DNA of 64,000 nt from Sedimentisphaerales bacterium (GTDB lineage Bacteria; Planctomycetota; Phycisphaerae; Sedimentisphaerales; Anaerobacaceae). The notes below the pieces were generated by a model that worked only from the letters and a program-made list of their open reading frames with translations, searched no databases and was not told the DNA's origin. A program made the position numbers and the translations under genes. This document shows positions 17,179 through 26,003 of this stretch, piece by piece (positions within the stretch are counted from its first letter, which is position 1; each line of letters starts with the position of its first letter). The DNA is taken from contig JAFGDN010000053.1 in the NCBI GenBank assembly GCA_016932095.1, positions 22,225 to 86,224 of the forward strand, in the 5' to 3' direction.

Positions 17179-18048
17179 ATGGGCAGAACAGCCGGAAAAA
17201 GACCGTTGAAGCTGGCGTTTTTAGGAGACCACAGGAAAGAGCACATAGCTGAGGCGATTGGCAGCTTTTCGGACTTCATAAAGGGCAAAGCCGAGGTCGT
17301 GGCAAGCTGCCGGACGAACGAGTGCACGCAAGAAATCCTGCGTGGAGCGGATTACGCCGTGGTGTTTGGGGGAGACGGCTCCATCATTTCGGCGGCGAGG
17401 CAGTTGAGCCGGGCAGAGGTTCCAGTAATAGGGGTCAACGTCGGCAAGCTTGGCTACTTAGCGGAATTCAGCGTTGAGGAGCTCAAGGAATTTTTCCCCC
17501 GGCTCAGGCGCGGCGAGGCGCCGATAGAGAAGCGAATGATGCTCGTTTGCCGTATATTTCACAATGGCAAGGAGAGTTTCAGCTCAACGGCTGTCAACGA
17601 CGTTTACGTAACGGCTGGACCTCCTTTCAGAATGATAGAACTCAAGATGTCAGTGGATGGTCAGCATTTGGGCGAGTGCATAAGCGACGGTCTTGTGGTA
17701 TCGACGCCGACGGGTTCAACGGCGTACGGATTATCGGCAGGAGGGCCGATTTTATCGCAAAAAATGGAGGGGATGGTGATTACACCGATTTGCCCGCACA
17801 GCTTGAGTTTCAGGCCGATTGTGATTCGAGCAAACAGTGTAGTCGAGATTCGAGGGATACGTCTCAATGAAGGAACAACCGTTTCAATAGACGGGCAGAT
17901 TTGCGAGGAATTGTCCACAAATGACGTGGTGCAGGTGCAGCGAAATATGAAGCATTTCCTGATTGTAAACAATCCGGTTCGCAGTGAGTGGGATACGCTG
18001 TCGATGAAACTGCGATGGGCGGAAAAGCCCAAATACCAGGGAATTTAG
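17179..18048 (+). CDS. nadK: NAD kinase
   Basis: Cytoplasmic ATP-dependent kinase that makes NADP from NAD. The GGDGS signature lies at residues 64-68, followed by NVGKLGYLAEF and the conserved STPTGSTAYGLSAGGPI in the second domain. The 289-residue length is typical. It starts 9 bp after dxs; NADP supply for the MEP pathway could explain the pairing, which is inference. The downstream TPR gene begins 41 bp after its stop. Confidence 0.95.
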   Translation: MGRTAGKRPLKLAFLGDHRKEHIAEAIGSFSDFIKGKAEVVASCRTNECTQEILRGADYAVVFGGDGSIISAARQLSRAEVPVIGVNVGKLGYLAEFSVEELKEFFPRLRRGEAPIEKRMMLVCRIFHNGKESFSSTAVNDVYVTAGPPFRMIELKMSVDGQHLGECISDGLVVSTPTGSTAYGLSAGGPILSQKMEGMVITPICPHSLSFRPIVIRANSVVEIRGIRLNEGTTVSIDGQICEELSTNDVVQVQRNMKHFLIVNNPVRSEWDTLSMKLRWAEKPKYQGI

Positions 18049-18089
18049 CAGAATATGAACCCGTGGAAGTTCCTAGAGTAGTTAATCTT

Positions 18090-19667
18090 ATGAGAAGCCG
18101 AAATCCAATATATATTGCCGTAATATTAGCGATTGCCTTTGCTGCGACGGGATTTGCGATTGAAAACCCTGTGGCAAACAATCCACTGGGGTTAGGCACA
18201 GTCCCGCAAACGGCGTATAAATCCGGGTTGATACCGAGTATCAAACCAATAGATACGAGGGGAAATCTTGTTATTACAGGCAACGTTACCGGGGGGATGC
18301 AATTTCGGGGCATTGTTCCATACAGCAGCGTAACGGATTTTTCGATTGACCGCCGGTATTTAGCGAATACATCCGGGGGGATTGACTCGTTTCTAAAACG
18401 GACGGAAGGTTCACAATCCACCACGCAGGCAAAAGGAGGGCTTACGCCTTTTTATTCGCCTTCGATGACGGTCACAAAAACGATACCCGGAAGCGGAGGT
18501 ATGATTACGTCGCAGAGCGTCAGCGGCTACACGGCACCACAATATTCGGGCGTCAGCATGCAAAGCGAGCAAACCCCTCGATTCGAATCAGGGCAAGCGG
18601 GATTGTATCAGAGAAGGTTTGCGCCACAACTTCTCCAGAGGCCGTTATCGACGAATCCAATGGATATTGAGAAGTCGGTTGTGACAGATGTTTCAAAATA
18701 TCCACTGGGAGGTGAACAAGCTGCAGAGGAACGGCTGCTGGAAAATTTCTGGAAGCAAATGGGCGTTCAGATAACGCGAAAAACAGAGTCGCAGGCAGAA
18801 GAGGCGAAACAAATAAGCGGCATTGAGCCGAACATAGGGTCATACCTAGAAGGTTTGCAGGCAAGGCAGAGAGATACACTGGGTAAAGGATTAAGGGAGC
18901 AGCCCGAACAAGTAGAGATTAGCGGATTGGAGGGGATTAGACAACGAGATGTATATGAGAAGATGAAGATACAATTAGGCAAGCCGGTGATAGTTGAGGG
19001 GATGCCTGAGAAAGGCGAAGAGCAGGTAACGGGTCAGTTCCCCGGCTTAATGGGGCAGGATTCGGCGAGCACGGGACAAGCGTCTTCTTCGCTGCGATAC
19101 GAAGGGCAGGCGGAGCCGAACGCGGCCTTATCGACAAAATCGGACGCTGGCGCAGCGGAAATGATTCTGGACACATATAAAAGCTTTGCCGCATACAATA
19201 ACGACAGATTTAACAGGAGTATAAGGGCGGCGGAGCATTATATGAAACAGGGAAGGTTTTACAGGGCCGCCGACGCATATACGGTTGCGACGGTCTATAA
19301 GCCGGAAGACCCACTCGGATACGCGGGCAAGAGTATAGCGCTGTTTGCGACGGGCGAATATATGAGCAGCTCGCTGTTTTTGGCCAGGGCGATGGAGATT
19401 TTTCCCGAATACCCTAAAATCAAGGTTGACCTTATTGAAATGATAGGCGATAAAGACACGGTTGAAAACAGGATAGTCGAGGCAAGAGAGTGGCTCGAAA
19501 AGAGCGGGTCGGGCGAGCTGGCGTTTTTGTTAAGTTACATTTATTATCAATTAGACCGGCTGGAGTTTGCCCGGCAGACGATAGAGTTTGCCGAGAAGAA
19601 ACTGCCCGATTCGCAGGTGGTAGCCGCAATGAAGAAGGCGGTTAATGAGCGGTTAGGGAAGCACTAA
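18090..19667 (+). CDS. Exported protein with C-terminal TPR repeats
   Basis: Protein of 525 residues that starts with a signal peptide or anchor (MRSRNPIYIAVILAIAFAATGFA). A low-complexity middle region rich in Gln, Ser, Gly and Glu (about 40-350) follows, and then TPR-like helices (about 360-525: RSIRAAEHYMKQGRFYRAADAY, EPDPLGYAGKSIALFATGEY-like units, LAFLLSYIYYQLDRLEFARQ). The ATG at 18090 is preferred because earlier in-frame starts lie within nadK. No enzymatic motif is seen. It may serve as a scaffold in the envelope. Confidence 0.75.
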   Translation: MRSRNPIYIAVILAIAFAATGFAIENPVANNPLGLGTVPQTAYKSGLIPSIKPIDTRGNLVITGNVTGGMQFRGIVPYSSVTDFSIDRRYLANTSGGIDSFLKRTEGSQSTTQAKGGLTPFYSPSMTVTKTIPGSGGMITSQSVSGYTAPQYSGVSMQSEQTPRFESGQAGLYQRRFAPQLLQRPLSTNPMDIEKSVVTDVSKYPLGGEQAAEERLLENFWKQMGVQITRKTESQAEEAKQISGIEPNIGSYLEGLQARQRDTLGKGLREQPEQVEISGLEGIRQRDVYEKMKIQLGKPVIVEGMPEKGEEQVTGQFPGLMGQDSASTGQASSSLRYEGQAEPNAALSTKSDAGAAEMILDTYKSFAAYNNDRFNRSIRAAEHYMKQGRFYRAADAYTVATVYKPEDPLGYAGKSIALFATGEYMSSSLFLARAMEIFPEYPKIKVDLIEMIGDKDTVENRIVEAREWLEKSGSGELAFLLSYIYYQLDRLEFARQTIEFAEKKLPDSQVVAAMKKAVNERLGKH

Positions 19668-19676
19668 AAAAAGAAA

Positions 19677-19758
19677 GGAACAGAGGACGGAAGACAGAGG
19701 GCAGAAAACAGATACCCCGGCTTCGCTTAAAAGCTACACCGAGGCAAGGAGGGGACGG
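19677..19758 (+). repeat. Low-complexity repeat block before the helicase gene
   Basis: Purine-rich reiterations (GGACGGAAGACAGAGGGCAGAAAACAG) flank a CCCCGGCTTCGCTTAAAAGCTACACCGAGGC unit. Related units occur at 25797-25825, 35657-35690 and 48250-48285. No gene. Confidence 0.5.
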
Positions 19759-19767
19759 AAAACAGAT

Positions 19768-21819
19768 TTGATTCCAGTAACATCTGCTTTGAATATAGAG
19801 GAGGTTTTTGGGCCGGGAGGGGCGATAAGCCGGGCGTTTAAGGGTTATGAACGGCGACTGGAACAGGTGAAGATGGCTAAAGTGGTACAGGAGGCGTTAG
19901 GGGGCAAATATCACTTAGTTGTGGAGGCGGGAACGGGAGTCGGGAAAAGTTTGGCATATCTTGTGCCGGCAATAGAGCGGGCGGTTATTCAATCAAGCAG
20001 GGTAATCATAAGCACTTTCACTATCAGCTTGCAGGAGCAATTGATAAACAAGGATATTCCGTCGCTGGGAGAGAGCTGGCCGTGGAGATTTAAGGCGGTT
20101 TTGGCGAAGGGAAGGGGTAATTACTTATGTAAACGCCGGCTGGAGTTCGCGATGCGACGGCAAATAGGGCTTTTTGACCAGTTTGGCGATGCGCTTGCGG
20201 AGATAAGCGACTGGGCAAAGCAGACCAGAGACGGGTCTTTGAGCGATTTGCCGTTTATGCCGGACGCGAGGGTATGGGATGCGGTTAGAGCTGAGCACGG
20301 GAACTGCCGGGGGAGACGATGCGGACATTTCGCAAGCTGCTTTTGCCAGCGGGCGAGACGGGAATTAGAGAACGCCAACGTGATTGTTACCAATCACGCG
20401 CTATTATTCAGCGACCTTGCGCTGCGGGAGGATGATGTTTCGATACTGCCGGAGTATAAATGGGTGATTATTGACGAGGCGCATAACATCGAACGGGTGG
20501 CGGAGGAGCACTTCGGAATTGATATAAGCACGGGAGCGGTGAGGTTTTTACTGGATGGTTTGTATAATCCCCGGACGCATAAGGGGCTTCTGGTTTACAC
20601 TCAAGGGGGAAAATTGACTGATTTGGTCGTAAAAGCGGGAGAGGCGGCGGGAGAATTTTTCAGGAGGGTTCGGCAATGGTATGAAAATAACGAAGAACGG
20701 GGCCCTTCGACAAGCTCAGTGCGAGGCAACGGACGATGTTATAAAAATTTTGTCGAAGACAATGTTTCAGGACATTTTAAGGAATTGCAGAGGGGGCTGG
20801 CTCAATTAGCGAAGCAGACAAAAGACGAGGATGAGCGGTTTGAACTGACGCGAAATATAAACAGGTGCTCTGCGTTATTGCAGGATTTGGAGGCGTTTTT
20901 GCAACAGAGCAAACAGGATTATGTTTACTGGGTTGAGGTCAGTGAAAACAGGCGTGAGGCGATTCACCTGAAAAGTGCGCCGCTGAACGTGGGGCCGGAC
21001 GTGAAGAGGTGCCTGTTTGACAAGTTCGAGTCGGTGGTAATGACAAGCGCGACTTTGAGCAGTGGTTCGACCCCCGACAACAACATTCGAGGGCGGGCAA
21101 GCTCACCACGAGCGGTGGAAGAAAAGAACAGGGGCGGATTCGAATTTTTCACAAAAAGAGTGGGGCTGGAAGAGTTCAAAGGGCTTTGCGTCGGGTCGCC
21201 GTTCGATTATCAACGGCAGGTTACGATTTATATTGAGAAGGATTTGCCCGAGCCGAACGATGAGAAGTTCGTCGAGTCGGCATGTGAGGCGGTGAAGAAA
21301 TATATACTTCAAACACAGGGGCGGGCGTTTGTGCTTTTCACGAGCTACCAGATGCTCGAAAATTTCGCGAAGCAGCTTGCGGAATGGTTGGAAGAGAACA
21401 ACATAGAGTTATTGCAGCAGGGAGTCGGATTTGACAGGTCGTCGCTTTTGAGGAAGTTCAAAAGAGACGGCAGACACATATTATTCGGGACGGACAGCTT
21501 CTGGCAGGGAGTGGATGTGGCGGGGGAGGCACTATCGAACGTGATAATCGTCCGATTGCCATTCGCGGTGCCGGATACGCCGCTATTGGCGGGGCGATTG
21601 GCTAAAATCAAGGAAGAGGGTGGGAACCCGTTCGTAGAATATCAGTTGCCTCTGGCGATAATCAAGTTCAAGCAGGGCTTCGGCCGGCTGATACGGACAA
21701 AGACGGACACGGGGATTGTTGTCATTCTGGATTCCCGTATATTGAGTAAGTTCTATGGAAGACGTTTTCTGGCGGCGATACCGAAGTGCAGGACGGAAGT
21801 CGTCGCTCGAGGCTCGTGA
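19768..21819 (+). CDS. dinG: ATP-dependent helicase, DinG/XPD family
   Basis: Superfamily 2 iron-sulfur helicase of 683 residues that unwinds damaged or structured DNA 5'-3'. Walker A is EAGTGVGKS (53-61) and the DEAH box is at 236-239. The iron-sulfur cysteines are Cys121, Cys180, Cys185 and Cys191/193, spaced as in the XPD/DinG cluster. C-terminal motifs include VVMTSATLSSG, FGTDSFWQGVDVAG and QGFGRLIRTKTDTG. The TTG start is the only one placing the protein after the upstream repeat block and is moderately certain. Two stretches (about residues 311-322, PSTSSVRGNG, and 432-450, TPDNNIRGRASSPRAV) are translated dispersed repeats, and the last codons fall in a stuttering repeat. Confidence 0.93.
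   Translation: MIPVTSALNIEEVFGPGGAISRAFKGYERRLEQVKMAKVVQEALGGKYHLVVEAGTGVGKSLAYLVPAIERAVIQSSRVIISTFTISLQEQLINKDIPSLGESWPWRFKAVLAKGRGNYLCKRRLEFAMRRQIGLFDQFGDALAEISDWAKQTRDGSLSDLPFMPDARVWDAVRAEHGNCRGRRCGHFASCFCQRARRELENANVIVTNHALLFSDLALREDDVSILPEYKWVIIDEAHNIERVAEEHFGIDISTGAVRFLLDGLYNPRTHKGLLVYTQGGKLTDLVVKAGEAAGEFFRRVRQWYENNEERGPSTSSVRGNGRCYKNFVEDNVSGHFKELQRGLAQLAKQTKDEDERFELTRNINRCSALLQDLEAFLQQSKQDYVYWVEVSENRREAIHLKSAPLNVGPDVKRCLFDKFESVVMTSATLSSGSTPDNNIRGRASSPRAVEEKNRGGFEFFTKRVGLEEFKGLCVGSPFDYQRQVTIYIEKDLPEPNDEKFVESACEAVKKYILQTQGRAFVLFTSYQMLENFAKQLAEWLEENNIELLQQGVGFDRSSLLRKFKRDGRHILFGTDSFWQGVDVAGEALSNVIIVRLPFAVPDTPLLAGRLAKIKEEGGNPFVEYQLPLAIIKFKQGFGRLIRTKTDTGIVVILDSRILSKFYGRRFLAAIPKCRTEVVARGS
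20703..20727 (+). repeat. TCGACAAGCTC-family repeat inside dinG
   Basis: CCCTTCGACAAGCTCAGTGCGAGG lies in frame in dinG and encodes PSTSSVRG. It falls in the loop between helicase motifs. Confidence 0.65.
21064..21116 (+). repeat. Nested dispersed repeat inside dinG
   Basis: The family sequence GGTTCGA|CAAGCTCACC is split at the bar by about 26 bases (CCCCCGACAACAACATTCG then AGGGCGGG). That inner sequence also occurs at 25923-25950. The whole composite stays in frame, directly after the VVMTSATLSS helicase motif. Confidence 0.7.
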
Positions 21820-21930
21820 CTCGTCGCTCGTGGCTGGAACTAAAGAAGAACACCCCTAAAATCACAAGCACCAAATCCTAAATCCCAAACAAATTCTAAT
21901 AACCAAAAACCAAAATTTCATACGAATCAC
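21797..21930 (+). repeat. Stuttering repeats after dinG
   Basis: GTCGTCGCTCGAGGCTCGTGACTCGTCG-type reiterations cover the dinG stop codon. They are followed by an ATCCTAAATCCCAAACAAATTC / AACCAAAAACCAAAATTTC block similar to 25235-25290. Confidence 0.55.
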
Positions 21931-21975
21931 GACTGTCATATCGCGTTTTTTTTGCCTTTTTTAGATGGATTCTTC

Positions 21976-22005
21976 TTGACAGGATAGTCCATAAGAGCTT
22001 ATTAT
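21976..22005 (+). promoter_or_regulatory. Candidate promoter for the PEP-CTERM gene
   Basis: Perfect TTGACA, an 18-bp spacer and TATTAT (an alternative TATATT is 3 bp further). Located about 30 bp before the gene. Confidence 0.55.
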
Positions 22006-22034
22006 ATTATCGTTGATTCGCTGGTGGGGGCGAA

Positions 22035-22736
22035 TTGATGAGAGAGCGAAAAATGAACAGAAGGAGAAGAGAATCGTTGCTTATGCTGGGTGTTACGATG
22101 GTCATTTTTACATCGGCCCAGGCGAGTGGAAAAGTTGTTGTGTCATGTCATGATATCGGTGGCGGCGTGGCTGAATTGAGATATGATGCATCCGGAGAAT
22201 CAGTTCTGGTTGGGGCGTTTGCACTCGATATTACGGTTGACGGCGGGTCGACTATTGAGAGCTTGTTTGATTATATGGTTGGCGAGAGCACAAGCGAAGA
22301 TCCGGGATACGGTATTTTTCCGGGCAGATTCCGAGAATTCATCGACCCTGATAATCCAAACTGGAACCACCCTGATTACAATCCGCTTGCGTGGCCGGAT
22401 GACCCGGGGGCATTGCCCGGCCTTGGAACATACGGGATAACGATTGAGATGGGTTCGCTATACGAAGGTGCTGAGAATGCTCCTTTGGTTAGCGATACGC
22501 TGTTAAGATTTGCCATTGACTGGCATAGCGCCCTGGCAGTGAACGTCGAGATTTCCCTCAATGAGCTGCGAGGCGGAGTAGTAATGGAAGACGCAAGCCC
22601 GGCTGATGTTGATTTGGTAGGATGTGTGCTGGTGCCTGAGCCGGGGACGATATTGCTGCTGGGTTTGGGAGCGGTAATGATAAATAAAAAAGCAAAGAGC
22701 AATCCCCGCCAAAGGCATGCGAGGACAGGCAAGTAA
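22035..22736 (+). CDS. PEP-CTERM anchored surface protein
   Basis: Secreted protein of about 233 residues. It begins with a basic N-terminus and signal peptide (SLLMLGVTMVIFTSAQA), then has a beta-sandwich-like domain, and ends with the PEP-CTERM sorting signal: VPEPGT, a hydrophobic helix (ILLLGLGAVM) and a basic tail. The signal is recognised by exosortase, which would be encoded elsewhere. It is paralogous to the minus-strand protein at 24310-25083, sharing SFR/RFR-(D/E)..I.P..P.W, DPGAL.GLGT.G.TIEM and LRGG(V/I)V. The exact start is open among TTG 22035, ATG 22038 and ATG 22053. It is monocistronic, with its own promoter and a terminator downstream. Confidence 0.8.
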   Translation: MMRERKMNRRRRESLLMLGVTMVIFTSAQASGKVVVSCHDIGGGVAELRYDASGESVLVGAFALDITVDGGSTIESLFDYMVGESTSEDPGYGIFPGRFREFIDPDNPNWNHPDYNPLAWPDDPGALPGLGTYGITIEMGSLYEGAENAPLVSDTLLRFAIDWHSALAVNVEISLNELRGGVVMEDASPADVDLVGCVLVPEPGTILLLGLGAVMINKKAKSNPRQRHARTGK

Positions 22737-22751
22737 AAATAAAGAAGCGAG

Positions 22752-22802
22752 AAAAAAGGCCGGGAGTCGCGTTACATGCGGGACACACGGCCGTTTTTTT
22801 TT
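22752..22802. terminator. Bidirectional terminator between convergent genes
   Basis: An A-run, then GGCCG...CGGCC with a partly paired interior, then nine T residues. It works for the plus-strand PEP-CTERM gene and, by the A-run on the other side, for the convergent minus-strand membrane protein. Confidence 0.65.
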
Positions 22803-22844
22803 GTTCGTAAATAGTCCGGCAGGGGAGCTAAGAGAAAAAAGACA

Positions 22845-24089
22845 TCAGGCGAGGCCGGGCTGTGGAGCGGTTCCGGGCGCCCTGGCGGAATCTGGAGGAG
22901 ATTCGGCACGGACTAATCCGAATGGTTTGAGGGCAGCGGCAATAACGTTTTTTTGCCTGTTATAGACGCGGCTAAAGGTCAGATTGACGGGCTTGGGCAA
23001 CTGTTCCGAGTTAATCGCAATTGTATTACTCAATAAGCCGGTGATGATTTCGATTTGGGCGTTTGCGGTGTCGATTTTGGCGACCTTTGGCTGACGAAGG
23101 AGGCGTAATTTGACGAGGAACAGGGCGTCTTTGCCGGCTGTGAGCCAGGCCATTTCTTTTTTCTTAATTTTCTGGATTTTACTCGCAGGGAATACCTTCA
23201 GGATTGGACTGCCCTGTTCGACAACGGCGGCGATTCTCGCCTTGATATGTCCCGGCGGCGAAAAATCGGTCCGGCCGAGGATTTTTGCGATAATCGGGCC
23301 AAGGTATAAAGTCCTGTAGTATATGACCCTGCGACGGACCCACTTGAAGATCGAAAGGCAAATGAGGAATAAAATGATATTAATGACCATCGCAAGGTAT
23401 GGACTGAAGGCGTAAATGGCAACGAGGGCGGCGGTGACGACCTTATTGGTGGATTCGAAAATCGCATCAAGGGCCGGGATGGGCGAGATCCAGACGAGCA
23501 GCTCGAAGAAGAATTTCACGGTATTTATAACAATGATATTGATGACGGAGGCGAGCATAAGCAGGGTGTTATTGGTAAAAGTTAAAATGCCGGCGGTATA
23601 GATGACCTGCTGCGTGGACGCGGTCGTGGCGGGTTCGGCGCCGACGGTGCCGAGATAGAAAATCGCCAGATACGATATGATACCGGCGTATGTTTCAAGC
23701 TGGTCGGCGGCCTCGGCAAACCCCTTCGAGACAGCGGTTATCTTCGGAAGCGATGTCGCGATTGAAAGCGCCAGGAACACAATAAAGACAAGCGGATTAT
23801 TCAGGGCCTTATTGTCCGTAATGAAACTATTTTCGGGAAGGACGCCTTTGCTTGAAAGGATGGACGCCCCCGACAGGCAGGTTATGCCGAAAAAGGGAGA
23901 CAGGGCCACCGGGGCAAGCGGGGCAAGGACCTCGATGGAGGAGATTTTTTTTGCGATTTGGTCGCCTTTGGCCTTATCGGCGTCGAGGGTGTTTTTGTCG
24001 TAGCCGCTCTGGGCGGAGCCGGCGTTTTGCGGAAAGACGGCCAAGGCCAGAAGTGCCAGAAAGACAATTATAAGAAGCGCCTTACGCAT
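22845..24089 (-). CDS. Polytopic membrane protein, function unknown
   Basis: Protein of 414 residues with a signal-like N-terminus (MRKALLIIVFLALLALAVFP) and about five further transmembrane segments (about 58-85, 98-115, 135-155, 160-200, 215-255). A basic cytoplasmic-type stretch follows (KWVRRRVIYYRTLYLGPIIAKI), and a soluble C-terminal tail. The ATG at 24089 has AAGGAG seven bases upstream. An ATG 15 bases earlier has no such site. I do not recognise the family. The arrangement does not match a transporter I can name. It is transcribed alone, convergent with the PEP-CTERM gene. Confidence 0.7.
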   Translation of the reverse strand: MRKALLIIVFLALLALAVFPQNAGSAQSGYDKNTLDADKAKGDQIAKKISSIEVLAPLAPVALSPFFGITCLSGASILSSKGVLPENSFITDNKALNNPLVFIVFLALSIATSLPKITAVSKGFAEAADQLETYAGIISYLAIFYLGTVGAEPATTASTQQVIYTAGILTFTNNTLLMLASVINIIVINTVKFFFELLVWISPIPALDAIFESTNKVVTAALVAIYAFSPYLAMVINIILFLICLSIFKWVRRRVIYYRTLYLGPIIAKILGRTDFSPPGHIKARIAAVVEQGSPILKVFPASKIQKIKKKEMAWLTAGKDALFLVKLRLLRQPKVAKIDTANAQIEIITGLLSNTIAINSEQLPKPVNLTFSRVYNRQKNVIAAALKPFGLVRAESPPDSARAPGTAPQPGLA

Positions 24090-24246
24090 TTTATCTCCTT
24101 TCATTCTTCAAAAAGAATCCTTAAACTCGCACCTCAAATTGTATCAGAACAGTATAGCATCGGCAAGGCGGTTTTCAATGCAAAAAGCAATCCAGCTTCG
24201 TCTGCGACTACGTCGTGACAAGTCCTGCTTCGCTGAACTACGCAGT

Positions 24247-24287
24247 GAAAAGAAAGGCCGGAAGAGGCAAGAGCCAAACATCCGGCC
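24247..24287 (-). terminator. Rho-independent terminator of the dockerin-containing PEP-CTERM gene
   Basis: On the minus strand GGCCGGA and TCCGGCC flank a loop of 18 bases and are followed by TTTCTTTTC. It sits about 20 bp after the stop codon at 24310. The neighbouring 24195-24250 contains a CTACGTCG/CTTCGCTGAACTACGC repeat. Confidence 0.7.
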
Positions 24288-24309
24288 TAATTCTCAATTC
24301 TAAATTCTT

Positions 24310-25083
24310 TTACGATTTTCTCCTTCTTAAAACCAAGCCGCCGAAAGCGAAAAGGAAAAGCGTGGCGGGTTCGGGGACGATTACAGTGACATTGGCCGGC
24401 AGAACTGGCACTACAGAGGAAGAATCTTCGAGGACGATACCCCCTCGAATCGAATTAAGCAAGATATTCGCTATTGTTACCTCTGCGCCGTTGCCATTAA
24501 GCTGCAATAAAAAGAGGTCTCCGGACATTGCAGGGATAGGGTCGAAGTGGCCATTGAGAAAAACTGCATAATCAAAGAAATTTACTAAGCCGTCAAAGTC
24601 AAGGTCAGCCAATCCAGCGTCTGTAAGCCATTCGCTGCTGAAAATAGATGAGTCCTGGAGGTCTATTATACCGTCTGCGCTTAAGTCGGCAGGAGAACCG
24701 CCAGCGAGGTATGGGACAAGCATTGACGCCATTTCAATTGTTACACCGGAGGTGCCTAAGCCCCCCAGCGCGCCGGGGTCATACGCAGGCGCCACAGGAA
24801 GATATTGAGGGTCCTGCCAGTCAGGGTCTGACGGATTTATGACATCCCTGAAACTTCCGGGGTAATAGCTGAAACACTGGGTGAGCGGCGTGACGTTGCT
24901 GAAAGTAACGCCATTACTAAGCTGAATATCCAATGCAAATGCGACGGGCGCAATCGTTCCGGTTGTCTGATAACCGATTCGCAGTTTACCACCTCCGTCG
25001 TCTGTTGCAGTTATCGTGACATCTCCACCGGCAGAACTGGTCAACAAAACCAGCAACAACACGAGCAAAGAAATGCTTTTCAT
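24310..25083 (-). CDS. PEP-CTERM protein with an inserted dockerin-like domain
   Basis: Secreted protein of 257 residues: signal peptide (MKSISLLVLLLVLLTSSAGG), beta-sandwich domain, and C-terminal sorting signal VPEPATLFLFAFGGLVLRRRKS. Compared with its paralogue at 22035-22736, an extra segment of about 55 residues interrupts the common domain. This segment has two EF-hand-like calcium loops, DLSADGIIDLQD and DLDFDGLVNFFD, the layout of a type I dockerin. The chosen ATG at 25083 begins the signal peptide and is preceded by AAGAGAG. The longer start at 25134 would add 17 residues before it. A terminator follows. Planctomycetes often carry dockerin repeats in secreted proteins without a cellulosome. 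Confidence 0.82.
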   Translation of the reverse strand: MKSISLLVLLLVLLTSSAGGDVTITATDDGGGKLRIGYQTTGTIAPVAFALDIQLSNGVTFSNVTPLTQCFSYYPGSFRDVINPSDPDWQDPQYLPVAPAYDPGALGGLGTSGVTIEMASMLVPYLAGGSPADLSADGIIDLQDSSIFSSEWLTDAGLADLDFDGLVNFFDYAVFLNGHFDPIPAMSGDLFLLQLNGNGAEVTIANILLNSIRGGIVLEDSSSVVPVLPANVTVIVPEPATLFLFAFGGLVLRRRKS

Positions 25084-25227
25084 CTCTCTTTTCCTTCTTA
25101 TTTGGCCGAATCGGCCCCCCGCCAAAATAGCCATAAATGCATTTCAATCATACTATGGGGACAACGCTCGGTTTGTCAAGATAAATGTGAGGAAAAATGG
25201 TATTTTTTTTACCGCAGAGCATTTATA

Positions 25228-25370
25228 AAAATCTCAAGTCACAAATCCAAAAACACAAACAAATTCCAAGCACCGAAATCCCAATGTTCAAAAAGAGATT
25301 GCTTCGCTGCGCTCGCAAGGACAGCGGACGGGAGAGAGAATTTAGAATTAAGAATTTAGAATGAAGAAAG
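25228..25370. repeat. Cluster of low-complexity dispersed repeats
   Basis: In order: CAAATCCAAAAACACAAACA, TTCCAAGCACCGAAATCCCA, a TTGCTTCGCTGCGCTCGCAAGG palindromic unit (25300-25321), then GAATTTAGAATTAAGAATTTAG. The first and last are related to 21862-21930 and 7961-7990. Nothing coding. Confidence 0.6.
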
Positions 25371-25537
25371 AAAATTCAAAGATAGCGAAAATAACGTAAC
25401 TTCAGCATTATCAAGCGGTTATAAATCAGAATTCATCAGGAAAAGACGCTTTTTACACGTTTTTTCAGGTATTTTTCGGGCGTGATTTTTGTTGTAACTG
25501 CCTGCTGCGCAAGGGTTTAAATTCTGGACTCAAACGG

Positions 25538-25699
25538 TTGTTTAAAACATTTGTTTAAAACAATTGTTCGCCAAAAGCGCGCAAGTATCCAAAAGTAAAA
25601 ATGGGAATTTTGAAAAAAATTTTTATTCCTTACGCCACAAGCACTTACGTCAATTTTGTGGTTTTTATAAATCGGATTTTTCGACAAAAGCGCGCAAGT
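25538..25699. repeat. Tandem and direct repeats upstream of the phage-like cassette
   Basis: TTGTTTAAAACA occurs twice in tandem (25538-25549 and 25551-25562). A 20-base direct repeat TTCGCCAAAAGCGCGCAAGT occurs at 25567-25586 and again, with one change (C to A), at 25680-25699. The intervening 93 bp are AT-rich. The purpose is unknown: operator, replication iteron or attachment remnant. There is no gene in 25084-26003. Confidence 0.6.
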
Positions 25700-25911
25700 T
25701 CGCGCCTATAGAATGGAAAGACGCGCGAAGCGAAAAAGACGCTTCGCGAGAGAATAGAAAGTTGAAAGGTGAACAGGCGAGAAAGGAGAAATGAGGATGA
25801 CAGAAGGCGGAAGACAGAAGGCAGAGAGAAATTCGTCAAACGGTTGCGGTTGCGCGGCTCGTATCGGTTGCGTAAAAGCGTCGATCGTCGATTCAGACGC
25901 AATCATTTACC

Positions 25912-25958
25912 GGTTGACGAAACCCCCGACAAATACATTCGAGGGCAGGCGAGCAGCG
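25912..25958 (+). repeat. CCCCGACAA..ATTCGAGGGC dispersed repeat
   Basis: ACCCCCGACAAATACATTCG followed by AGGGCAGGCGAGC. It matches the inner part of the nested repeat within dinG (21064-21116) with few differences. It lies about 50 bp before the portal gene. Confidence 0.65.
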
Positions 25959-26003
25959 TAACTGAAGAACGAAAAACGCAACCAGAATTTGAGGGTATTT
26001 GAA

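Noticed and set aside
25567..25699. Possible CRISPR array from the repeated 20-mer
   Set aside because: Only two copies, 93-bp spacing, and no cas genes or leader.
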